Part shown: piece after piece, positions 23,258 through 34,144 of the stretch
Layout of the letters: each line of letters begins with the position of its first letter
Numbering within the stretch: position 1 is the first letter of the stretch
Assembly: GCF_000234665.1 (NCBI RefSeq)
Contig: NC_018326.1
Location: 62,001 to 126,000, forward strand
Source of the DNA: Leishmania mexicana MHOM/GT/2001/U1103
Taxonomy: Eukaryota; Euglenozoa; Kinetoplastea; Trypanosomatida; Trypanosomatidae
DNA: 64,000 nucleotides
Reading direction: 5' to 3'
Position numbers and translations under genes: made by a program
Notes under the pieces: generated by a model
Told to the model about the DNA's origin: nothing
The model's database searches: none
The model's input: only the letters and a program-made list of their open reading frames with translations

Positions 23258-24613
23258 CACGACTGACGTAGAGGTGAGCGCGTTGACAGGGGTTGGCAGT
23301 TGCTCCAAAGAGACCGCGAAGGGCGATACGGAAAGAGCGGGCTGAAGCGCAGACAGCCCCACGGAGACGCCCACAACGCGACCGGAGGCAGAACAAAAAG
23401 AAAGCGAAGACGCACAGGCGCGCAATGTGCGTGTACGGGCTAGCTACAAGACGACATCGTCGACAAGTTGTGCCAGTGGAAAGTGAGCATACAGCAGAGG
23501 CAGAGATTTTTTTTTGTGGAGGGGGGTGGGGTGTAGTACAGAGAGAGGAGTGGCAGTGAGGTAGAGGGGACGGAGCTCTTGGACGGCCAGCAGTCCAGTT
23601 CGAGTGGCCTGTGTCGTGTCACACGGACCAAGGTGCGCGTCCTCGCGCGACATTTGCCCCATACCGAGTCATCACACGAAAGCCGTGAGCGAAGACAATG
23701 CAGCCTGGCTGATGATGGCCCCATCGCATGTAATGAGTTTACCCGCCGTCCCGAGAGCGTCGGAATATGCCTAAACTAGAGGAAAAGAACGAGAAACGAC
23801 GAGGGCGGCCGCAATGGCAGACGACCGTCACACCATGACGTGAACGTGTGCACACCTCGACTCTCTCTCTTCGTCCTTTCCAAGTGTGTGACGACGACGA
23901 CGATGGAAAACGCGGCGGGCCAAGGAAGAAGAAGAGGATGAGAGGGTAAGAGAACAAAGCCGGCTTGCTCGGACAACGAGGAGCCAAGCAAGACGCATCC
24001 ACACCAAAATGAAAACCCCCCTCGGCAAAAAAAAGAATAATGATAATCATAAAACGAAACAGAACAAAGTGCCGGACGGGAGCGCCAGTGGCGAATTGAG
24101 ACGCGCACACGCACACGCACGCGCACACATACACCGATAGCGGCCGATAACAACAACAGAAAGACGCCAACGCGAAGAAAAAAAACCCAATCCATGGGCT
24201 TGGCCCGCGTGTGCACACTGTGCAGGCACAGACAAAGCGGGTGGCACGAAACAACTGAGGAAAGTAAACACGCAGGGTGCGCGCGCGCGCGAGAGAGAGA
24301 GATAGCGTCACAGTCACTTTGCGCGATTGGGAGCTTATGCGTTGCTCCACTGGTGTAGGTGGCACTTGCACCTCACATACACAGATGTATACGTACATAA
24401 ATAAATATATATATATATACTAGGTGCCGGCACAGGGGTAAAAGCGGCCAACGAACGAGAAAAGCCACGATGACGACGAGGAGACGAAAGGAGAGCTACA
24501 CATGAAACAAAACAGCAGCGGATGAGGGGGAGGGGGGCAGATAGATGCTTCCGCTCTGTCCCTCCCCGTACCTTCTCGCACCACCTTGAAAGTGGTTCAC
24601 AGCAGCCTTAACG
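23258..24613. other. Gene-free spacer
   Basis: About 1.36 kb. A non-repetitive stretch at 23560-23780 shows no recognisable domain. The rest holds CA/CG tracts (24105-24130), GA (24286-24302) and a TA tract near 24403-24418. It should contain the TMTC 3' UTR and the Pol5 splice acceptor. Confidence 0.55.
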
Positions 24614-27298
24614 CTAAAGAGCAAAAGAGAGGAGCTCGCTGGCACATGGCGATGTGGCCACAAGACGCCGGAGCGTCTCTCTCTGAGCGGCACTGAGCGA
24701 GCTGGCGCCTCGGAGCTCGCGCACCGTCACTTGAATCTCGGAGACAAGCGTGCCGCGCATCGCCGACGATTCTTGCACAATTTTCTGCATCTGGTTCTTG
24801 AACAGCTGGCTAAGCTTCGTATTTACGTAGTCATCGTGCAGGAGAGCGCTAAAGTGGCAGTACCGGCGCAACGTGGTGTCCAGGTAGGTTAGCAGCAGCG
24901 TGTTCTGTTCCGGCGTGTCCCTCTTGGTGTAGTTCATGAAGTGGGCTATGAGAGAGGCGGTGAGGGCGCCTACGACAACGTAATCTGTCATGCGATGTGG
25001 GATAGTGATGTAGTTGTACGTTGGCTCCGATAGGAAGCTAGGCCAGTCGGTGCCGCAGTGACGGAAATGCTCCGCGACGGCCGCCGCTCGACGCACTGCC
25101 TCCTGCGGTGTAGGGGGAGAAAACTTCCTCGAGGGCTGCGAACTGCTCGAGTGTGCGTCGTCGTCGGTGTCGTCGCCTTCGCTCTCCTCCTCTGCCCTCG
25201 CCGAGTCGATGCCGCTGACCATGAATTGCTCCTCGCACTGCAAGATCGACTGCCCGTACCAGTAGAGCGCGTTGCAGTACGTGGACTCCCCAGCTCCCCG
25301 GCTCACCTCGTCCGACATCCAATACAAATTAGATTTGTTCCACCTGGTCATGGCTCTGTGAAGCAGCGTCTTCGCCAGACAAGGCTTGCCGTCGCCCTGC
25401 AGCGCTACGACGCCGGCCAGACGGAGGTACACCGCCTTGTACGAGTCGCGGGGTACAACGGCGGCGAGGTCTACATATTGTTCTACCTCCGTCATTTCGG
25501 GGTACACAACACTGCGCACTCGCTGGTACAGGTCCTGACACGGCTCGTAAGCGAACGGATCGGCCTGGCATTTGCGGAGGTACTCGTAGGCCTTGTGCTT
25601 GTCGTGGTTGACGTGCAGCTCATAGAGAGCCAAGTAGTAGTAGCCGCGGGGGGACGACGGGTCTAGCTCCAGCGAACGCCGCGCCAAAGCTAACACCTCT
25701 GGCGTCACGAAGTTCTCCCGGGCAGCCACGGCGGCAGCGAGCTGGAAGTGTGCCTTGCCACTATTTGGACAGGTACGAGTGGCGGCCCGCGACAGGTGCT
25801 CGTTGGACTGCCAGTCGTCGTTGCGCCGGTGGGAGAAGACACCCCAGCCAACGCACAACAGCAGCAGCGCGTAAAAGTAGCGCGCGACGACACCATCGCG
25901 AAGGCCCGGGGCGGCTACGATGAAGGTGATGAGCAGCACCGCGCCGATGGACGGCACGTACAGACAACGTTCCGCGATGAAGGTGCCAACAGCGACAAAG
26001 AGATGGCTGACCGGGGCGTACGAAATTGCCATCCAGAGGAACCCGGCGAGGCCCGCCAGCGCGGCGCGCGAACGTTGCGCAAACGTGCCGAACAACAGAC
26101 TCAGCTGCGTGAGCACGGCAGCGCCGCTGATCGCGAGAAAGCTCGGCACGCGGGGATCGAGCAGGCTGTGTAGATGCGGGATGCAGTTGAAGCTGTACTC
26201 GTTGCACAGCGATGTGGGGAAGAAAAGCAGCTCCAAGTTCTTCACCTGAATCACCCACCGAATGCTGAGCCAGTGAAAGAGACCTTTCGGCACAAAGTAC
26301 TGCGGGTGCTCCGACTGGTTCAGCATTGGGTTCCTCCGGAGGTCGACATTGCCCACAAACGCGTGTCGGAAGGCGAGATAGCCCAGCAGCTCCACTACTG
26401 CCAAAAGAATCACCACGAACGAGTGACGCTTCTGGCACCGCCCACAGGCGTACATGACACACGCGTGAACGCCGTAGATGGCGGTGAACGTGATGGCGCT
26501 GTCCTTGCAGAGGACGCCTACCGCAAGTGCACAAATGGACAAGATAACGTAGTGTTCCGCACTGACACGCTTCTGAAACTGTCCCTGGGGCCTGCGCACC
26601 CCCTTCGACTGTTTTGCGGGGCGCGCTGCAGTCACTGAGGCTTCGCGTTTGGTTTCATCGACTTGGTTCAGATACCGGTGAATGCAGAAGAATCCAATGA
26701 GCCCAAAGAGGCAGTAGAGCAGCTCACACCGGCCCACGATGGACGTGACGGCGTCGACGTGGACGGGGTGCACGAGGAACAGCAGAGCCGCCATGAAGGG
26801 CACCGCATAAACCGGAGAGGTCAGCACAGCCGTGAAGGACAGCGCCTTGGCATTCTCGACGGCGAGCACTGCGCCGGGCACCACGACGTAGACGTACAAG
26901 CGAGCGAGGTAAAACACGAGGCACACGTTGAGGTACGCAATTGTGTAGTTGAAGCTGTGGAGGAAGGCGGGGCTGTGGTGGTAGCCCATCAACCAGTGCT
27001 GGATGCGAAAGGTGAGCACGGTGATGGGACGGTAGGACCCGTTCGACTTGAAGCTGTCGATCGGATTGCCCCAGAAGTCATTGTAGAATATGGACCCGAG
27101 TGACGTCTTGTCCACGTAGGCGTCGGGGTTGCTGATGATAGCCGAATCGTCGTCAAACGCCATGCCTACGCACACTCCGTTACTGAAAACAGTGGCAGCG
27201 ATGAGCAGTAGGATTGCATGCACGCGAGTGTCAGCCGCGCACAGAAGCCTCCACGGAGCGAGCTCGGCCGCCAAGGGCCGTTTCGCTGGGGCTTTCAT
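24614..27298 (-). CDS. TMTC-like transmembrane and TPR protein, putative O-mannosyltransferase
   Basis: The product is 894 residues from MKAPAKRPLA (ATG 27296-27298). A slightly longer frame would need a GTG start. A hydrophobic segment at about 27-47 is followed by the acidic FDDDSAI motif (Asp 49-51), FWGNP (75-79), GSYRP (87-91) and LVHPVHVDAVTSIVGRCELL (about 175-194). Together these are typical of the DUF1736/TMTC group of GT-C glycosyltransferases. About ten further membrane segments run to about residue 500. A TPR-like part follows (residues about 515-600, for example SPRGYYYLALYELHVNHDKH). Animal TMTC1-4 O-mannosylate cadherins in the ER using dolichol-phosphate mannose. By family the Leishmania protein would act in the ER, but its acceptor is unknown. 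An acidic Ser-rich insert (EEESEGDDTDDDAHSSSS) lies near residue 705. Confidence 0.82.
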   Translation of the reverse strand: MKAPAKRPLAAELAPWRLLCAADTRVHAILLLIAATVFSNGVCVGMAFDDDSAIISNPDAYVDKTSLGSIFYNDFWGNPIDSFKSNGSYRPITVLTFRIQHWLMGYHHSPAFLHSFNYTIAYLNVCLVFYLARLYVYVVVPGAVLAVENAKALSFTAVLTSPVYAVPFMAALLFLVHPVHVDAVTSIVGRCELLYCLFGLIGFFCIHRYLNQVDETKREASVTAARPAKQSKGVRRPQGQFQKRVSAEHYVILSICALAVGVLCKDSAITFTAIYGVHACVMYACGRCQKRHSFVVILLAVVELLGYLAFRHAFVGNVDLRRNPMLNQSEHPQYFVPKGLFHWLSIRWVIQVKNLELLFFPTSLCNEYSFNCIPHLHSLLDPRVPSFLAISGAAVLTQLSLLFGTFAQRSRAALAGLAGFLWMAISYAPVSHLFVAVGTFIAERCLYVPSIGAVLLITFIVAAPGLRDGVVARYFYALLLLCVGWGVFSHRRNDDWQSNEHLSRAATRTCPNSGKAHFQLAAAVAARENFVTPEVLALARRSLELDPSSPRGYYYLALYELHVNHDKHKAYEYLRKCQADPFAYEPCQDLYQRVRSVVYPEMTEVEQYVDLAAVVPRDSYKAVYLRLAGVVALQGDGKPCLAKTLLHRAMTRWNKSNLYWMSDEVSRGAGESTYCNALYWYGQSILQCEEQFMVSGIDSARAEEESEGDDTDDDAHSSSSQPSRKFSPPTPQEAVRRAAAVAEHFRHCGTDWPSFLSEPTYNYITIPHRMTDYVVVGALTASLIAHFMNYTKRDTPEQNTLLLTYLDTTLRRYCHFSALLHDDYVNTKLSQLFKNQMQKIVQESSAMRGTLVSEIQVTVRELRGASSLSAAQRETLRRLVATSPCASELLSFAL

Positions 27299-30200
27299 TG
27301 TCCCCGCACCCCTCACCCTTTCAGATCCGGCTCACACACGCTGCGCCCACGTAAACGCGCGTCTGTGCTGCACGGGCAGCCAGACACCTTCAGCCTGGTG
27401 CTGTTAGCTTTGGCACCTTCTGAACCAGATGCGGATAGAAAATATCCGCAAAGCGAGGGTTATCGGAGGCGCCGCTCGGGTGCTCTGCGTTTTTAGTTGC
27501 TTCCGTTTTTCTTTTTTCTCTCTGGTTCGCTGTTGCGGCTGTTTTGCTGCGGTTTCCTAAGAAGGGTTGTCTTCTCTTACGGCTGATGGGTGCACCTTCC
27601 GACGAGTGTGGTCGGACGGCGACTTCCACGTGCACGTATTCGTAAAATGAAGAGAGCCAGGGCGGGGTCTGTGTGGGCATGAGGACGAGCAAAGCGGGAG
27701 AGGGGGGTTGTCGGTAGTGGTGGTGGTGGAAGAGAAGAAAAGGTGATGACGGAGATGAGGGTCACCAAATGCTATTCACAGCATCAAGAAGCACACATAC
27801 GTACACACGAATACATATATACATACATATATATTTATATATCAATCCTTAACCACGAGGGCGCCAGCAGTACGACCGATGCTTGTGTAGAAAACACCTC
27901 AAGGGTCAAATGCACGCGAGCCTGAAGAGAGGCGATTTCCTCTTGGTGGCATCTCTCTGCCGAATCCCCACCCACCCCATCGCCGACCACTGCTTAATCT
28001 AGTTCGGCGCTCCGCTTCTCTCGACGTGCGCGTGGTGGTGGTGTGTGCGTGCGCGCGTGCAGAGACGATTTGTGGCCCATGGTGGCCAAAAGGGTTGGAG
28101 AGAGACGGAGAGGGAGGGAGGGGGGCTAGAGCGCGGCTCTGCCTTTTTTTTCGTTGGTATGCTGAGTTTTTTTTTTCAAGACACGTATTATGTTGGCGAG
28201 GATACACAGAGAGAGAGAAGACACCACTTGCTGTTTTCTTCCTGTTCTTTGTTCCGGTCTCTTCCTCGTCTCGAGCTCCACGACACGCAGGCGTTTCTTC
28301 TCCCCGTTGACGTGCCATTCTACCATTAAGAGGGCAGTCATATATATATATATATATATGCAAACAAAGGTACGCCAAGCACACAGGAGCACATGCACGT
28401 GTATACAGGGAAAGGGAATGGGGGAAGGGGCAAGAACAGAGAAGATGAGGTTGTGTCCCGTTTTCCCCTTCGTCCACTCTTCCGCATCCTCATTTTCTCC
28501 GTCCTCCTCCTGCTTCTCGTGCTACTCGATAGTCCTCTGCGGCAGACATGCGGCCGGAAAGCAAGTAGGCGAGAAGAGGAAGAGTGGCGCCGGTGGAGGA
28601 GGCGGTAGAACGTCGATACGTGTCGACAACAACAAGCCAAAACAGTGTATACAGCTCTGATTATAGATATATATAGATAGATATGGGCGGTGGGGAATCG
28701 TTCAAAGGACACGACGGAAACGCAAAGGACGACGGGCAAAAATGAAGACTAATTTGGTCGCCGAGCACAGGTCCACTGCATGGCATCAACGCATGCCGCA
28801 CGGGAGGACATCATCATTGCCTTTCGCATCCGCACCAGTTCATGGGCAATATGTTGTTCGCTTCGTGAAAGCTTCTTCGATGCTGACATAAGCATGTATG
28901 GACGGTTGTGTGTGCGCGCGTACCAAAGGAGGGAGAGAGTGGGTGTGGGGAGGGGGGGGTTATGCCGCTCCTTACCGCGCTCAACAGGAGGTGTTGAGGT
29001 GGGGAGAGAGAGAGCGAAAGAAATAAAACGAGATACATCAGTGCATGGGTAGGACAGCGAAAAATGAGGCTCACCTCCGAGGACGCAGACACAAGGCCGC
29101 AGAAAGACAAACAGGGCGTGAGACATATTGGGGTCACACACACACACACATGCGCGCCATCAGAGGACAGTCGCCATGCCAGCACCAAATGAGAAGACGT
29201 GAGTTCCACGTGCAGAAACATGAAGGCACCCCCATACCTTCGCATCGGCACAAAGAGTACGAGGGGCAGGAAAAGGGAGAAGCCGAACAGCACAGTGACA
29301 TGACGCACGTGAAGTAAAAAATGGGAAGAGGATGGCGCGAGGTAAGAAGGGAGGAAGAGGGCCCCTTCGCACAGTAAGGGTCAGCAGGTGTTGGTGCACA
29401 CAAGCATACCCACTGACTCGGAGAGAGACAACAACAACAAAAAAGAGGCGACGGTTAGCGTGCAGTCAACGCGGAGCGTGAAACTGGGTGACGGCAAAAG
29501 ACAGAAGAGCATGCACACACACAAAAAAAAGCGGATGCGAGGCGTGCATGCGCATTGTTATGTGCTCGATTTCGCCTTCACCCCTGAGGGTGAGCCAGAG
29601 ACTGGCGGGTTCGATGTGAGCGAGGGGGAAAGGGAGGGAAGGAGGAGAATCTACAAAGGCAAACCTGAAAACAAAAAAAGAAAAAAAAACTGCCCTGCCG
29701 CACGGCGCAGTGAATACACGCAAACAAAAACGCTCTCCTGTACACTACACAGCCCACCCACCTATACGCACACACCGACACCGACGCATTTTTAAGCTGT
29801 AGAGATGGCAACAGAAAAGGACTCACGCCAAAAAAAAGTGGTTAAGGCTCATCCGTGAGTAGAGACAGCGCAGCAGAGGCGCAAACGCAAAGCGATTTTT
29901 CTTTTTTTTTCAGCACGCCAATTCTCTGCCAGTACGTCATGGGCTGAACACACGACCCCCGGCCTGTCACAGGCTTCCCCGTCAGCTGGTGCCTCGCGGT
30001 GGTGGGCACGGGTGCTACATTCATGCGCTGACTCAGTCATCTGAGAACGGCATCGTGCCTCAAACTCTACTCACCACCACCCGAATCGCAGGTCGCCTCA
30101 CAGCGGCCCCCATCATGCCGGTCGCCACCTCGCGCATTCACCTTGGGGTGGCTCCCAGGCTCCGCACAGTAGAGAGTGTGAGGACCGGGGGTGGGGGTTG

Positions 30201-33200
30201 GGAGATGGGATACGCTCGAGTAACGCTAAAACTCTGCCTCATCCTATGGATGGTGCAAGCGTGTCGACTGTTGCAGGTCTCTTAGACGCAGTGCCATCCA
30301 GGACCTGAATACCGACATCCGCAGCGATACATCGCTCTGACCTCTCTCTACGTCACAGGGACTCCGACCCTGCCCACCACCAGAGGTGGTTCGACATTGG
30401 CAGGGGCGATAAAGTAGGGGTGCTGTTTGGCTTCCCCAGACGCATTGGAGGCACTGAACTCGGCGACACCACGTGCTGAGGTGTTACCTTGTGATAATGG
30501 TCATGCAGAGCGACGAAAAAGCAAAAGATGAAAAAACCCCAAAAAATTAGAGGAAATTTTAGCGTCGCTGTCGTGCAGAAGCCTCTATGCCTCCCTCTTT
30601 CCACTTTTAGTTGCGCCTTAATTTCCCATGCCTTTTCTTTTTTCTTGCGCTTTTCGCATACGAAACGTACGTCTATGGCACCTCACGCGTGTCCAGTACA
30701 ACACCGCCGTCACTACAAGACTGGGAAGGCACCAAACAGGTATGTGTGGGGAAGGAGGGATGGGGAGAGGGATGGAGGGGAGTAGGAAGATACTTCCACA
30801 AAGCTTTAAGCGTGGAAACACAGACCCACCACGCACGGATTATCCTTGCCTTGCACCTCTCTTACTCACAATTCTGCTCACCGCGTCATGGACTCCCTCC
30901 TTTTCTCGCCGCCCCACGTCACCGAAAACTCGGCATAACAAGGCAAAATCGGGAGTCGGGGAGGGAGGGGGGCATCGGGGAACGGAAAGGAGTTCGGCCA
31001 AGTGGCCCTTCCGCTTGAACCTGTGCCCCTGCGCGTGCATGAAAGAATGTGTGTGTGTGTGCCAAGCTCATTCGCGAACGGTGCAGAGAGGTTGAAAAAA
31101 AGGGTGGAGCGAAAAAGATGTGCACGGACGGACACAAAGGCAAGGAGGGAATCGCTGACATACTCGGTGACTTTTGCACCATCGAACGTGTACAAAACAG
31201 GGAACAACAAAGAATCAGAAAAATGAAATCCGTCGTGTGCGCATGGGCGCCTCTATGATGAGCAGACACCGTTCGAGAAAGTTCAGTGCAGCACTGCTCA
31301 CCAAGCACGCATACACTCGCACACGTAAACACGCATGCGCGTGCATGCACACCCGTAAATACCCAATAAGAGAGAAGGGAAAAGGAGGTAAAAAACGGTA
31401 GAGGACGAGGACGTACGCGATTGGAGGGTGAGTGGGGTTCGTTTTGGTGTTATGCCCTCACCAGCGGAGACAATAAATAACGAAAACAGAACAACGTGAG
31501 TACTCACAAAATTACGGGGGGGGGTATGTCAGCCGAACAGAAGGACACAGGGGAGAAGGTGGAGGAGGGAGTGGAGAGGGAGAGATCAAGGTAGGTGGGG
31601 AGAAGGATAGCGTGCGTGTATTCGTCTCTATGCGTAGGGAGGGGTAGGTGAGAACTGACATATGTGGGCGCGTCACGGGCTCCATGACGTGCTTCAACAC
31701 GGAGCCCCTCAACAGAGCAGGTGCCCAGACGCCCTCCCACAAGTACGAGGCGTTCTCTGAAACGTTCCAACGAACACCCGCCCGCAACCGTCCTTCGCAG
31801 CACATCGTGCCCTTCCCCCTCCCCCCCTCACCCACTTTTTAATGCACACTTCTGCTCCTTCGTGGCCGCTTTCCCTCTCGATCTCTATTTCGAAAGACAA
31901 GCAAAAAAAAAGTGGAAGAGGGGGGAGCCGATGCACACACCAACACACACACACACATACACGCACAACGACACACACATGCGAAGGAAGGGAAGGATTC
32001 ACTTGGAGGGAGTCGATCTCAGGAAAGAAGACATGTTAGCCAAGAAACAATTTAAAAAAAGGAGGAGGAGAAGGGTGGGAGGTGCGGAGTTCTGTGTGTT
32101 TTTCCCCACCTCGAGGAGCCACCCTTGCACACACACACACACACACACGAACATACACAACCACATCTATATACGTATGTATATATATATATATATTCGC
32201 ACACCGAGGGGGATAAACACACGCACGTGCCCATCCCTTCAACAACAACGAGGCAGTCCAACCTACAACGAAGGACCGACGGAAAACACAAAAGAAAAAA
32301 ATAAGAAAACACAGATACGCACACACGCACAGAGATACAGAAGCAAGGACGACGAAGAAAGAAAAAAAACGAAAAGACGCGTCCTGTCACACCCGAAGGG
32401 GCCGGCAGGTCGCAAGCGGCGAAGTATTGGTTGTGAGAAAGACGTCAAGACAAGGAGGAGGAGAAGGAGGCTGACGTGTACGCTCGCAAGTGCCCGCCGT
32501 TCCTTCGTTCACTGTGAACGCCTTTACCATGGCTGCCAAATAGGTATCACCGGTACGCATGGGCGTTCCTCTGAACAGCTGTTTTCACGTGTCTCCTGTG
32601 ACTCACCCCCTCCCCGCTCGCACGCCCCACGGGGCACAAGAGCGAAGCGCAGACAACATCAATACAGCAAAAAAAAGATTTACAGCTGCGAGGGCTGTGC
32701 TGGTAGGAGGAGAAGCAGAAGGGAGAAAAGGGGAGAGAGACAGACAGACGCAAGCTTAGCCATGATTGAAAAAGATACAGCACTACACACACCTTATTTA
32801 TGCCCGTGCCTCCTCGCGCACCTTAGCCTCTCTCCGATGACTCTCTTACGTCGTTCGTTGTGCCGGTTCTATAACAAAACACGGACTTATTTCCGCTATC
32901 AAAGTTAGCAAAACCCCCCCCACACACACATGCTTACTTACACAGGGAAGTAAACGTAGAAAAGGGGAGGACGGTGGGGTGGGTGGGGGGAGAGAAAAAC
33001 ACTCGCTTCGCTCCTCTCTCCATCTTGATCTGTACCGCTCTCCCTCTACGCATCGATGTGGTGTGCTGGCATTAAAGTGTCTCCCACAGTACGCGCGTCT
33101 AGACGAGGAACTTTGTCCTTGCTTTTATCTACGCACCCGTCATCGACTCCACATGCATGCCGCTCAGGCACTAGCAACGCACTAAAACACACTGACGGAC

Positions 33201-34144
33201 ACAGGGACAGGTACACGCTTAAGGCGGTCCAGATCATGGGAAGGAGTGACATTAGAGAAGGTGGGTAGGGGTGTGATCATTACTCTACCTTTTATCGGTG
33301 CATCGGGGGCCCTTGTTCAGCCATATTGTTTTTCCCCCTTTTGTTCCGTACGGTTTGCTCGCAGTTTTGGTTCGGTTACGTGGAAAAGGCCAGTGTTATG
33401 ATCTTGTCGTTTATTTGGGGAAGAGGAGGAGGGGAGGGGAGGGGAAGGAGGAAGAGGGGGGAGGTCGTTTCTTTTTTGTTTTCGCTTTCTTTCGTCTTGC
33501 TCGTGTTCTCTACAGTGTTGCTTCTGCTCGTATTCTGCGCACATGCCGATGCATGCACATACAGGGTGCGCGTGGAAGGAAGGGGAAGGAGTGCTGACAG
33601 CTGCCTCCTGGGCCTTGCGCACTTGCCTGTGAAAAAGAAGAGGGTGTGGTGAAGAGGTGGGGTGGGGTAGAGGCACGGGGGGGGACAGTCAGAAAGCGGG
33701 TCGGCACCACTGTAGGAGAAGAAAAACTAAAAAGGTGAAGAGCCCCCGTGTCTGCTGTGTACACGTGCACCCCCTCTACCCCTCCCCCTTGTGTGAACCA
33801 CCATGCAGTCCATCATCACCCCCACTACATGCACCCAAGCAAGAACATATATGCAGAAGACCACACACACGCGCGCACGAAATTCCGAATTAACCGTTCA
33901 CCGCCGCTTTCCGGCACATGGGCAGGGGGAGGGGGGGGAACAAAGAAAATACAGCACAGATGCAGGCACCCACCAGCGCACATCTCCTGCTTCTCCTCGT
34001 AGAGTCTCTCGCTGCTCGTGTGTGTGTGTGGGGGGAGGGGTGCGTGTCAGCGCGCGCGTCTTCTGCAGTATTGCCTCTCCTGTATTGTTTGCAAATTGGC
34101 GACGAGAAAGCGGGAGGGAAGGAGGCCTTCCCTCTCTGCCTCTA
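27299..34144. other. Longest spacer in the window (6.8 kb), simple repeats plus one SIDER-like element
   Basis: No convincing protein gene. It holds TA tracts (27817-27842, 28338-28360, 28665-28682, 32178-32195), CA tracts (29136-29150, 31938-31960, 32130-32148), GA and G-rich stretches, and the repeat at 30040-30546. A 395-codon open plus frame at 31721-32908 is Arg/Lys/His-Thr-rich low complexity and is judged spurious. Short less repetitive islands (28749-28895, 33040-33250) have protein-like minus frames below 70 residues but no acceptor/ATG arrangement that convinces me. The length may reflect a long 3' UTR for the amino-acid transporter or an unrecognised non-coding RNA. Confidence 0.55.
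30040..30546. repeat. SIDER-like degenerate retroposon remnant, copy B
   Basis: This copy shares a series of ordered blocks with 1600-2040, including catcatgccggtcg, gtgaggaccggg against gtgagggccggg, ccaggacctga with ccgacatccgcag, gatacatcgct and gacctctct. It ends in an A-rich stretch (gaaaaagcaaaagatg) near 30514-30529. Length and divergence fit Leishmania SIDER elements, which are reported to influence mRNA stability and translation when in 3' UTRs. The element lies about 3.6 kb downstream of the stop codon of the amino-acid transporter. Family name and effect are inference. Confidence 0.55.

Noticed and set aside
28749..28895. 48-residue minus ORF (MLMSASKKLSRSEQHIAHEL)
   Set aside because: Protein-like, but the nearest AG after the pyrimidine tract falls inside the frame just after its ATG, so the arrangement does not support translation from that start.
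31721..32908. 395-codon open plus-strand frame
   Set aside because: Composition is Arg/Lys/His-Thr low complexity produced by CA and GA repeats, it runs against the direction of all other genes, and no domain is visible.
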